NCBI GenBank assembly: GCA_025936955.1
Contig: JAICSL010000036.1
Span: 1 to 9,923 of the forward strand
Source of the DNA: Nitrososphaeraceae archaeon
Lineage (GTDB): Archaea; Thermoproteota; Nitrososphaeria; Nitrososphaerales; Nitrososphaeraceae
Reading direction: 5' to 3'
DNA length: 9,923 bases
Shown here: one piece after another, positions 1 through 5,574 of the stretch
Layout of the letters: the number at the start of each line of letters is the position of its first letter
Position numbering within the stretch: the stretch's first letter is position 1
Program-made: the position numbers and the translations under genes
Notes under the pieces: model-generated
What the model was told of the DNA's origin: nothing
The model's input: only the letters and a program-made list of their open reading frames with translations
Database searches by the model: none

Positions 1-200
1 AACTAAAGTAGTCCGTTATTTAGAATTTTCTTCTATTAAAATAGTACAAGCGTTACACGTATCGCTTTAAGTTATGGTACTCATCCAAGAAAAATATGCT
101 ACTTACATAATATCATATTATGGAATCGTTTCTCGGTACTCTTTTCGATTCTTCTCCTGTGCAGACTGGAACGTTCAGATACAAATAAATTTAAACACCA

Positions 201-244
201 AAAGGGAGCTAAAAAGTGACTGAATGCAACTAAATTGAAGCTCC
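201..244 (-). terminator. Possible terminator of the EamA transporter gene
   Basis: Read on the minus strand, the stretch just after the transporter stop codon has a 6-bp inverted repeat, GGAGCT at 239-244 pairing with AGCTCC at 205-210. The 28-nt loop contains T5, and CTTTT follows the stem. Archaeal termination relies mainly on oligo-T in the transcript, so the two T-tracts are the stronger part of the evidence. The loop is long for an intrinsic hairpin, so the call is tentative. Confidence 0.35.
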
Positions 245-246
245 AA

Positions 247-1236
247 TCAGTTATCCTTTAAATTCCTATTTTTCATCGGTCTATTACCAGTTACTTTAGC
301 AGAATCTTCGTTACTTTCAATACTGATCAAATAAATGCCTCCTATCATAATCACAACAGCAATTATCTGTTGAATACTTATTTTTTCATGTAATAATAGT
401 GATGCAAAAACAAGTCCAAATACGGAGGATAAAGATAATATAAGTACAGACTTGACAATCCCTATTCTATTCATACTAATTAGAAAAAAATATAGTGATG
501 CACCGATGCCAGCTGAACCCAACAATATTATTTGAGGCAATTCCTTTGAAGTGAGTGTTAAAGGAGTGACATGTAATATAAATATCGTAAAAGTGAACAA
601 TACAGTACCACCTATCAATGATTTTAACTGTACAAGTCTTATAATCCTCATGCGAGTAGTGATAATTCTGCAAATATTATTATCAAAACCCCAGAGTATC
701 GTAGCTCCAAGGACAAAAAAATTACCTAAGTTCATCTCAAGTAATGAGTCGTGGAATTGAAGGTTTGTGGTGATTACAGTAATGCCCGTCAGCACCATCA
801 ATGAAGCGATATAACCCAATGGTTTTAATTTTTCCTTAAAAAACAGAATTGCAAATATGATAGAGAAAAATGTTTCTCCGTTTGCTAAAAGCGAACTGTC
901 GACCGCGGTCGTGTGCTTAAGACCAAAGAAAAACATAGCTGGGGCTACGGTTGCACCTAAAAGTGAAGTTAATATTACTAGGCTAAGGTTTTTTCTTGAA
1001 AGTGATGTTGTGTGTGTCTCCGACAGAAATGACATTGCTTTATATCTTGAATAAACAATAGGCGTAAACACCAACCCAGATACTAAATAGACTAATGAGG
1101 AAAGCAAGAGCGGATTTGCTGTCTCTACTATTGGTTTCGCTACACTAGATACCGAACCAAAAAGGAAGGCTGCTAAGAGTGCCGATGCATATCCTGTAAT
1201 TATAGACTTTGTTCTATTATGCTTAATCAAACGCAA
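247..1236 (-). CDS. EamA/DMT-superfamily transporter
   Basis: A 329-residue integral membrane protein of the drug/metabolite transporter superfamily. It has two tandem EamA repeats, roughly residues 13-157 and 170-305, with about ten helices in all, the usual length for the family. The first repeat ends in a typical segment (ANGETFFSIIFAILFFKEKL, residues 118-137). The second begins with WGFDNN at 182-187, a pattern seen in one EamA branch, and ends at LLHEKI. Such proteins usually export small metabolites or take up amines or sugars; the substrate cannot be read from the sequence. The start is TTG at 1236. An in-frame stop lies four codons upstream and there is no ATG in between, and a TATA-like element is centred about 27 bp upstream, which fits a leaderless mRNA. 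The last 20 residues are polar. It stands alone on the minus strand, with no operon partner visible. Confidence 0.9.
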   Translation of the reverse strand: MRLIKHNRTKSIITGYASALLAAFLFGSVSSVAKPIVETANPLLLSSLVYLVSGLVFTPIVYSRYKAMSFLSETHTTSLSRKNLSLVILTSLLGATVAPAMFFFGLKHTTAVDSSLLANGETFFSIIFAILFFKEKLKPLGYIASLMVLTGITVITTNLQFHDSLLEMNLGNFFVLGATILWGFDNNICRIITTRMRIIRLVQLKSLIGGTVLFTFTIFILHVTPLTLTSKELPQIILLGSAGIGASLYFFLISMNRIGIVKSVLILSLSSVFGLVFASLLLHEKISIQQIIAVVIMIGGIYLISIESNEDSAKVTGNRPMKNRNLKDN

Positions 1237-1258
1237 TAGTAAGACGTGTTAATATGTT

Positions 1259-1290
1259 CTATAATTAATAGCAATAACAATTAATAGAAC
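1259..1290 (-). promoter_or_regulatory. TATA box and repeats in the transporter promoter
   Basis: On the minus strand ATTAATTATAG (1259-1269) is centred about 27 bp upstream of the TTG start, the archaeal TATA position for a leaderless transcript. The same area carries a 9-bp direct repeat, AATTAATAG on the plus strand at 1263-1271 and again at 1279-1287. It also has a 7-bp inverted repeat, GTTCTAT at 1256-1262 and ATAGAAC at 1284-1290. These could be regulator-binding sites around the TATA box, or chance in AT-rich DNA. Confidence 0.45.
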
Positions 1291-1683
1291 AAGTCAACAT
1301 AGTTGCGATGAATTCTTTAAATTTATTGAACATTTCTTTGCTTGAGCTATCATCGGACTAGTGAGATTAAAGAATCTTAAACGCTAGATCGAAATTAATT
1401 TCTCTAATGGTCGACAATCTTATTTGCCTGCACCCAAGGGTTAGAGATTTCCCTGTATAAAAGTGGTCAGAGACTCTATTAATGGCTAATCAGTTATGAA
1501 AATCTGATGAGATCGATCAAATCTGAATATATCACTTTGGGGGGTTGAAAGAGCCTTCGAGGAAAAAATAAAATAAAGTAAAATAATCACCACCTCTTGA
1601 CAATTTACTTGCTACTATAATAAACCATATCTGATCATTATATGTAATTACCAACCAAAGCCTTATTCTTGTTAGTTCAGTCA

Positions 1684-1730
1684 ATCACGTTGATCCAGTG
1701 GGTTCAATCTGGTTTGAATCGTCACGTGAT
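1684..1730. repeat. Nested inverted repeat, possible structured RNA or protein-binding site
   Basis: Outer arms ATCACGT (1684-1690) and ACGTGAT (1724-1730) match perfectly. Inside them, GGTTCAA (1701-1707) pairs with TTGAATC (1714-1720) around a 6-nt loop, with one G-U pair if transcribed. The right outer arm sits in the palindrome CACGTG. The arrangement is a stem within a stem with unpaired nucleotides between. It lies about 70 bp upstream of the small membrane protein gene. No known RNA family was recognised. Confidence 0.35.
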
Positions 1731-1763
1731 ATAAAGTTCTCAAAATAATAGTTCAATAATCTA

Positions 1764-1773
1764 CTAAATATTA
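1764..1773 (+). promoter_or_regulatory. TATA-like box for the small membrane protein gene
   Basis: CTAAATATTA is centred about 30 bp upstream of the ATG at 1799. This fits an archaeal promoter with a very short leader. The surroundings are AT-rich, so the match is only supportive. Confidence 0.4.
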
Positions 1774-1798
1774 TTAAAGAAATTTTTCTTATCTTTCC

Positions 1799-2023
1799 AT
1801 GGAAGAAACAATGAATCAACGGACAATAAGACAATTGTTTTATAGGTTCTTTGTATCATTTATGATACTAATTGTATTTTTGTCTGTCATAATGTATTTT
1901 TCAGTCAGAAATATCGGTCTATTCAATATCATTGTATTTGTTGGGGTAGAGTTTTTAATAATTCTCATGACAATTTGGTTAAATAATAAAATCAAAAAGA
2001 ACGATCCACATAATCGAGATTGA
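1799..2023 (+). CDS. Small two-helix membrane protein, unknown function
   Basis: A 74-residue predicted membrane protein. A basic, polar N-terminus (residues 1-13) is followed by a hydrophobic segment at about 17-35, a short turn, a second hydrophobic segment at about 41-61, and a charged tail (NNKIKKNDPHNRD). The positive charges at both ends would place both termini in the cytoplasm as a hairpin. The start at ATG 1799 is preferred over the ATG four codons later because a TATA-like element lies about 30 bp upstream of the former. No family is recognised. T-rich DNA can encode hydrophobic segments by chance, so the gene is likely but not certain. An opposite-strand frame over the same DNA looks like its shadow. 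Confidence 0.55.
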   Translation: MEETMNQRTIRQLFYRFFVSFMILIVFLSVIMYFSVRNIGLFNIIVFVGVEFLIILMTIWLNNKIKKNDPHNRD

Positions 2024-2292
2024 CGCTCATTTGAAATTTGTAAACTAATTACTAACAAAATAAATCCAATTCTTTAATATGTATTAAATAATTTTGCCCT
2101 GATGACAGTATCTACTAGATTAATAATGGTAAATAAACCATGATCCCTGCCTGTATGCAACAACTACTCTAACCTGATTGTGATTGATTTTGAGTATGAG
2201 CAGTCCTTAAACTAGTAACAAGATGGAATAAAATTAGTTCTATACCTTCTAGCCAAGATAATAATAACTAATATAAACACTCCACCTTGTCC

Positions 2293-2298
2293 AAAAAA
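2293..2298 (-). terminator. Oligo-T terminator of the secreted protein gene
   Basis: On the minus strand TTTTTT begins two nucleotides after the TAA stop of the secreted protein gene. A U6 run directly after the coding region is enough for factor-independent archaeal termination. Confidence 0.5.
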
Positions 2299-2300
2299 GA

Positions 2301-2999
2301 TTATCTTACATTGGCACTAGTAACATTATTGGTTACCTCAGGTTGACCCAAGTGGGCTGAGACCTCGTAAACTGCCATGAATGGAACTTCTCCTAACGTT
2401 CTAAGGACTACTGAGCTAGCGACAAAGGGAATGGATGCAGAATAATAAGGTGGGGAAGACCCTCTGTAATCTGGTTTGATAACAGTCGGCACTGACAATA
2501 CATACCCAGCATTTGGATGAATGGGATTTACAAAAAAGAGATCTCCGAATTTTTTTGTATCTATATTAGATAATGTAATATTATCAAGATTTAGTCTATG
2601 GCCTAATAGAACCTCGACAGGCTTGCTAGCTGTGAATGTCAAAATCCCGACATAATTCTTTCCATCTTCTCTATGCTGTAAGATTATTGTCCGTTGAACT
2701 TTCAACTCCTCTGGCTGACCAGGCTCAGAAGAGATTATTCCTCGACGTAATATGTCCTCATTTGCATTATTAGTATCGTTTTCAGCTCTATGATGGATAA
2801 TTCTATTAACAGACGACTGGTGAACCGGTTGTTTAGCAGTATGGTCTATACTAAGTGTAGTAATATTATTGGTTTCTCCTATTGCATGTACATCAATTGA
2901 GGATGTTAAAACCAATGGCGTCCATATTAATAAGGCCACACTTATCTTTGTCATAAAGCCTAGGACTTTCACTTTTGATAATCTTTTATTTAATAGCAT
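2301..2999 (-). CDS. Secreted protein of unknown function with signal peptide
   Basis: A 232-residue protein with a clear Sec-type signal peptide: a basic n-region (KRLSKVK), a hydrophobic core at about residues 17-32, and a likely cleavage site after VHA at residue 39. The mature part has a polar linker (about 40-100) and then a region of about 120 residues with alternating hydrophobic positions (VQRTIILQH, YVGILTFTAS, PVEVLLGHRL, FMAVYEVSA) that suggests a beta-rich domain. It has four N-glycosylation sequons (N45, N74, N140, N225), fitting exposure on an archaeal surface. No transmembrane anchor follows, so it is probably released or bound to other surface proteins. ATG at 2999 has a weak TATA-like element (AGATAATACT) about 26 bp upstream; M16 is an alternative start that keeps the signal peptide. 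I do not recognise the family. Confidence 0.8.
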   Translation of the reverse strand: MLLNKRLSKVKVLGFMTKISVALLIWTPLVLTSSIDVHAIGETNNITTLSIDHTAKQPVHQSSVNRIIHHRAENDTNNANEDILRRGIISSEPGQPEELKVQRTIILQHREDGKNYVGILTFTASKPVEVLLGHRLNLDNITLSNIDTKKFGDLFFVNPIHPNAGYVLSVPTVIKPDYRGSSPPYYSASIPFVASSVVLRTLGEVPFMAVYEVSAHLGQPEVTNNVTSANVR

Positions 3000-3303
3000 T
3001 TACTTATAATCTTAATACAAAGTATTATCTTTTTTCATAAGAAAAGTAGCATTGTACACTAGTTAGTATAGTGAGGAGAAATTTTATGAGTTTCTCGTAT
3101 AAATTTTTTTATTATACCGATATTTCTGTTATAAAACCTACTTAAAGCAGTTTGTAAAATTATAGCATTAAACTGGTTTCGACCTACCCAAATCAAGTAG
3201 AAAATAGTACATCTAGATCATGTCTAATCCGCATTTTTCAATAAAGGGCTAATATATCCCATGCAAATCAAGATCTTCTGGTCGACCCAAGTATAACCTG
3301 TTC

Positions 3304-3417
3304 ATGAGATCTAATGTTAATGACCATGCTACTGCGAGCTCTCGCAAAAGCAGGATAGAAATATATGCAAAAAGGAAGATTACTACTTTATTTAAAAGAA
3401 TGATACTTTTAGGTTAA
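3304..3417 (+). CDS. Possible small basic protein or winged-helix gene remnant
   Basis: A 37-residue frame starting at ATG 3304. It stays open upstream to 3253 but has no earlier start codon. The product is strongly basic, and RKSRIEIYAK (residues 14-23) resembles the opening of archaeal HTH_45-type winged-helix regulators, which often begin with a RSRIEIYADIL-like helix. The recognition helix and wing expected after it are missing and the frame soon stops, so a decayed regulator is as likely as a true small gene. No good TATA box or Shine-Dalgarno site is placed for this start. The resemblance is from memory of the family, and frames this long are common by chance in such AT-rich DNA. Confidence 0.2.
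   Translation: MRSNVNDHATASSRKSRIEIYAKRKITTLFKRMILLG
3327..3352. repeat. GC-rich inverted repeat
   Basis: TGCGAG (3333-3338) and CTCGCA (3341-3346) form a perfect repeat with a 2-nt spacer. It is flanked symmetrically by TGCT (3327-3330) and AGCA (3349-3352). As RNA it could fold as TGCGA/TCGCA with a GCTC loop. It stands out from the surrounding AT-rich DNA and could be an operator or a hairpin. No T-tract follows it, so it does not look like a terminator. Confidence 0.35.
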
Positions 3418-3519
3418 ATGCATTACTGTAGAATTAAAGATCATAAGAATAAACTGATTGAAATATCAACAGCATTACTGAAGCAGGATGGAAACATTTC
3501 ATCTCTTGTTTTAAAATAG

Positions 3520-3526
3520 TTTATAA
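3520..3526 (+). promoter_or_regulatory. TATA box of the 99-residue protein / TIM-barrel unit
   Basis: TTTATAA is centred about 30 bp upstream of ATG 3554, close to the archaeal optimum for a transcript with almost no leader. There is no Shine-Dalgarno sequence between it and the start codon. Confidence 0.5.
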
Positions 3527-3553
3527 CCTGATCTTTGATGCAATTCAGAGTCC

Positions 3554-3853
3554 ATGAAAGTAAAGGTATATTTCTGCAAGGAGTCTGATACAAGATTTAT
3601 CTTTCAAGGAAAGAAAATTGCTAGACAGGCATTAAACACTATATACGATTTAGTCTGGGAATGTGAGTTTAAAAATATTCTCAATCCCGGCAGAGTATGG
3701 ATAAAATTTATGGAAGAGGAAAAACCTTTTGGGATAGCCTTAAAGAATAAAAGGAGTCATCAAAGGATATCCCCTGGGGATCTTATTCAGATAATTGGTC
3801 AGTTTTATTTAGTCGACCAAGTTGGAGCAACAAAGATAGATCTCGTAGATTAA
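3554..3853 (+). CDS. Conserved-looking 99-residue protein, unknown function
   Basis: A soluble, mixed-charge protein with no signal peptide or membrane segment. The N-terminal half (MKVKVYFC, TRFIFQG, then the helix-like KKIARQALNTIYDLVWECEF) suggests strands followed by a helix. The C-terminal third (PGDLIQIIGQFYLVDQVGATKIDL, residues 74-97) reads as two or three strands with a PGD turn, as in small beta-barrel folds. Two cysteines (C8, C37) are too far from other ligands to suggest a zinc site. It has a well-placed TATA box and is followed after 62 bp by the TIM-barrel gene on the same strand, so the two are probably co-transcribed and may act together. I do not recognise the family. Confidence 0.75.
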   Translation: MKVKVYFCKESDTRFIFQGKKIARQALNTIYDLVWECEFKNILNPGRVWIKFMEEEKPFGIALKNKRSHQRISPGDLIQIIGQFYLVDQVGATKIDLVD

Positions 3854-3882
3854 CATCATATGCTTTCAAGTTGCAAGCTGAA

Positions 3883-3896
3883 GGTGAGGAGGAGGG
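3883..3896 (+). promoter_or_regulatory. Strong Shine-Dalgarno-like purine run, unusually far from the start
   Basis: GGTGAGGAGGAGGG matches the archaeal anti-Shine-Dalgarno sequence well (GGTGA and GGAGG cores). It ends about 19 nt before ATG 3916 and about 58 nt before ATG 3955, farther than usual for either start. No start codon lies at the normal 5-10 nt spacing. A short frame from GTG 3884 overlaps ATG 3916 in an ATGA junction. Confidence 0.4.
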
Positions 3897-3915
3897 ACGG
3901 ACTCCAAAACAATAA

Positions 3916-4743
3916 ATGAAGCCATCCTGTTCTGGAGATAGAGACTCTGAGTCCATGCCAACTTTTGGATTTCCCACCAATCCCTCACAGGAAATACTAA
4001 GTGAGATAAAGAAAATATACGAATTAAATTTTGAATATGCCGAGATCGATATAGAAGGTCCAGAAGGTAATCCGACAAACCTTAATAATAACAAAAAAGA
4101 GATAATAAAGTTGCTCCAAAGATTCAAACAAAAGTCTGTCGGTCATACAGCTCATTGGATAGATTTGGGCTCAGATTATAGACTTGTGAGACGTGCTTGG
4201 ATTCTTGAAGCAATGAGAGAAATTAGAACAGCACGGAATCTGGGTATTGACCTTATAAATTTCCATGCTAATCTCAATGGGATGTTTTATGGGGAAAAAA
4301 GGATTAAACCTTTGGATAATTTGATTACTAGCCTTAGAGAAATAGTGATGTACGCTAATAAATTAAATGTACAGGTAATGCTAGAAAACGTTCCATTTTC
4401 AAAGGGAATACATGATCTATATGAATTCAAATATATTATTGATAATGTCGATTCCCTTCTGGTGCACCTAGATATTCCACACGCTTTCACCTCTGGTGGC
4501 ATGAAATCAGTATTTGACTATATAAACACATTTAGAGATAAAATAGTCCATATCCATTGGCACGATAATCATGGAAAGAGAGACGAGCATTTGCCAATAG
4601 GCAAAGGGCTTATAGATCATAAAAAAGCAATCGATGCCCTGAAGGGTATAGACTACAACAGGACAATAACTTTAGAAGTGTTTTCAAACTGTAACGAGGC
4701 CATATCTTCTGCAGATCAATTAAGAAAATTATGGGCGAACTAA
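3916..4743 (+). CDS. Xylose isomerase-like / AP endonuclease family 2 TIM-barrel protein
   Basis: A 275-residue TIM-barrel protein of the sugar phosphate isomerase/epimerase and endonuclease IV superfamily (AP_endonuc_2, PF01261). The metal-site pattern of the family is visible on successive strands: H77 and H80 (VGHTAH), H117 (INFHAN), E157 (VMLENVP), D186 and H189 (HLDIPH), H212/H214/H216 (VHIHWHD), D223 and H225, and E254 (ITLEVFS). This supports a divalent-metal hydrolase or isomerase, either a sugar isomerase/epimerase or an abasic-site nuclease; sequence alone does not decide which. Barrel strand 1 is PTFGFPTN, so ATG 3955 (M14), directly before it, may be the true start, and the first 13 residues look unlike the rest. 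A stop codon lies directly before ATG 3916. It follows the 99-residue gene after 62 bp without a TATA box of its own, suggesting one transcript. Confidence 0.88.
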   Translation: MKPSCSGDRDSESMPTFGFPTNPSQEILSEIKKIYELNFEYAEIDIEGPEGNPTNLNNNKKEIIKLLQRFKQKSVGHTAHWIDLGSDYRLVRRAWILEAMREIRTARNLGIDLINFHANLNGMFYGEKRIKPLDNLITSLREIVMYANKLNVQVMLENVPFSKGIHDLYEFKYIIDNVDSLLVHLDIPHAFTSGGMKSVFDYINTFRDKIVHIHWHDNHGKRDEHLPIGKGLIDHKKAIDALKGIDYNRTITLEVFSNCNEAISSADQLRKLWAN

Positions 4744-4805
4744 TCCAACAAAATACTCAGTAGAACGGATATAGACGAAATTTAAAAATACATAAAGGAT
4801 ATACA

Positions 4806-4850
4806 CTGCTTAGAATAGTTACACTATTATGAACTGAGCAGGTACTTTTT
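4806..4850 (+). terminator. Possible terminator after the TIM-barrel gene
   Basis: CTGCTTA (4806-4812) pairs with TGAGCAG (4835-4841), and inside it AATAGT (4814-4819) pairs with ACTATT (4823-4828) around a 3-nt loop. A TTTTT run follows at 4846-4850. A two-level hairpin plus oligo-T about 60 nt after the stop codon fits a transcript end. A small structured RNA is the alternative. Confidence 0.35.
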
Positions 4851-5061
4851 ACAGATAACATATGAAAATTATGTTTTCTTGATATTCTTCATATTTGTAG
4901 GATTGTAATAGTATGAAAGTCCGTCGATGGACTTGAATAAGATAAGATAATTTGAGTTTCTCTTGAGTATGTAATTGCAAGTGAAAAGCAATTTCTAAAA
5001 GATAATTTAATTCTTTGAGTTCTGATGTATAGAGAGAAGCCTGATTCAATGTATAAAGCAC
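4849..5061 (-). CDS. Doubtful small protein, unknown function
   Basis: A 70-residue minus-strand frame starting with GTG at 5061. An AT-rich TATA-like stretch (AAATATAATT on the minus strand, 5081-5090) lies 20-29 bp upstream, a usable promoter position. The product is rich in Leu, Tyr and Gln, has no signal peptide, and could be largely helical (residues 10-45). It resembles nothing I know. Frames of this size arise by chance in DNA this AT-rich, so it is listed only because of the promoter-like element. Confidence 0.2.
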   Translation of the reverse strand: MLYTLNQASLYTSELKELNYLLEIAFHLQLHTQEKLKLSYLIQVHRRTFILLQSYKYEEYQENIIFICYL

Positions 5062-5082
5062 TTATACCGAAAACTAAAATAA

Positions 5083-5501
5083 TTATATTTACGTCCTCAA
5101 TTCTCTGAGATACGGGATGGAATAATTACATTCGGAATGAATGAATGGATGAGTACTATAATATTTCAACCCTGGTTTATCAGAACTGAGTTTGAACGGG
5201 CCATTATCTTTGATAGAAGATCACTGGATTCAAAATTACACGACATACCTTTTATTGATTAAGAAAAAGATCTTCTTTATGTCCTTTAATATAGTATGAT
5301 TTCACCATAGATTTGATATCAAAGGCTGTAAGGTGTGTCGTTAACTTTCAAAATCTGCAGCTCAGATATTTAGTAGATTACTACAAAATAGAAACAAAAT
5401 CAATGGTTACCTAGCGGAGAACCTTATCATATAGATTGAAATACATTAAGGCTATGGAAATAACGAAACGGTATATTTATATGCAGACAACTAGAACCGA
5501 A
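5083..5501 (+). pseudogene. Possible decayed gene: consecutive protein-like fragments
   Basis: Two open stretches follow each other on the plus strand in different frames. The first runs from 5083 to the TAA at 5260-5262, with its only starts at ATG 5137 and 5149. It reads like real protein (MNEWMSTIIFQPWFI, then RTEFERAIIFDRRSLDSKL). The second, in another frame, runs from about 5295 to the TAA at 5502-5504 with one in-frame TAG at 5412. It includes LQLRYLVDYYKIETKS and, after the TAG, RRTLSYRLKYIKAMEITKR. A frameshifted and stop-interrupted gene would give this picture, but so could chance. The 41-residue ATG 5137 frame or a TTG 5313 frame (TATA-like TTTAATATAG about 23 bp upstream) could also be small genes. 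No family is recognised. Confidence 0.22.
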
Positions 5502-5574
5502 TAAAATACGTTTGTAGCTAGATCATAGTAAAAGGATTCACATCAATAAGTTTCTTTCTATATACAAATCTAAT

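Larger units (their letters stand above)
1237..1798. other. Gene-free spacer between the transporter and a small membrane protein gene
   Basis: This 562-bp stretch contains no recognisable gene. It holds the transporter promoter at its left end, a nested inverted repeat at 1684-1730, a perfect 12-bp AT-rich palindrome (GAAATTAATTTC, 1391-1402), and the promoter of the small membrane protein at its right end. No tRNA-like fold was seen. Confidence 0.6.
3000..3553. other. Gene-poor spacer between the secreted protein and the TIM-barrel gene pair
   Basis: This 554-bp stretch holds no confident gene. It contains the weak promoter of the secreted protein, a 19-codon frame at 3086-3145 preceded by GAGGAG, a 37-codon frame at 3304-3417 listed separately, a GC-rich inverted repeat at 3327-3352, and the promoter of the next gene. 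Confidence 0.55.
4744..5574. other. Long gene-poor spacer with fragments but no confident gene
   Basis: This 831-bp stretch separates the TIM-barrel gene from the metal importer. It contains a possible terminator just after the TIM-barrel gene, hairpins at 4917-4934 (AAGTCC/GGACTT) and 4973-4993 (AATTGC/GCAATT), a weak minus-strand frame, and plus-strand protein-like fragments listed separately. No tRNA-like or other known RNA fold was seen. Confidence 0.55.

Noticed and set aside
2..70. Open frame from the left edge ending in TAA, possibly the tail of a gene
   Set aside because: Only 22 codons are visible, with no recognisable motif; such a stretch is expected by chance.
551..1054. Plus-strand frames inside the transporter gene
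   Set aside because: They are antisense shadows of a well-supported membrane protein.
1503..1525. Possible C/D box RNA (CTGATGA followed 12 nt later by CTGA)
   Set aside because: The first C-box base is wrong and no second C'/D pair or terminal stem was found.
1597..1621. TTGACA and TATAAT resembling a bacterial sigma-70 promoter
   Set aside because: The spacer is about 13 bp instead of about 17, and the rest of the window shows archaeal promoter architecture.
1701..1720. GGTTCAATC resembling a tRNA T-loop
   Set aside because: No matching T-stem, acceptor stem or anticodon arm could be built around it.
1840..2058. Minus-strand 72-codon frame
   Set aside because: It lies opposite the better-supported small membrane protein and has no distinct motif or promoter.
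3783..4127. Minus-strand frames over the TIM-barrel start
   Set aside because: They are antisense shadows; the plus-strand barrel has clear family motifs.
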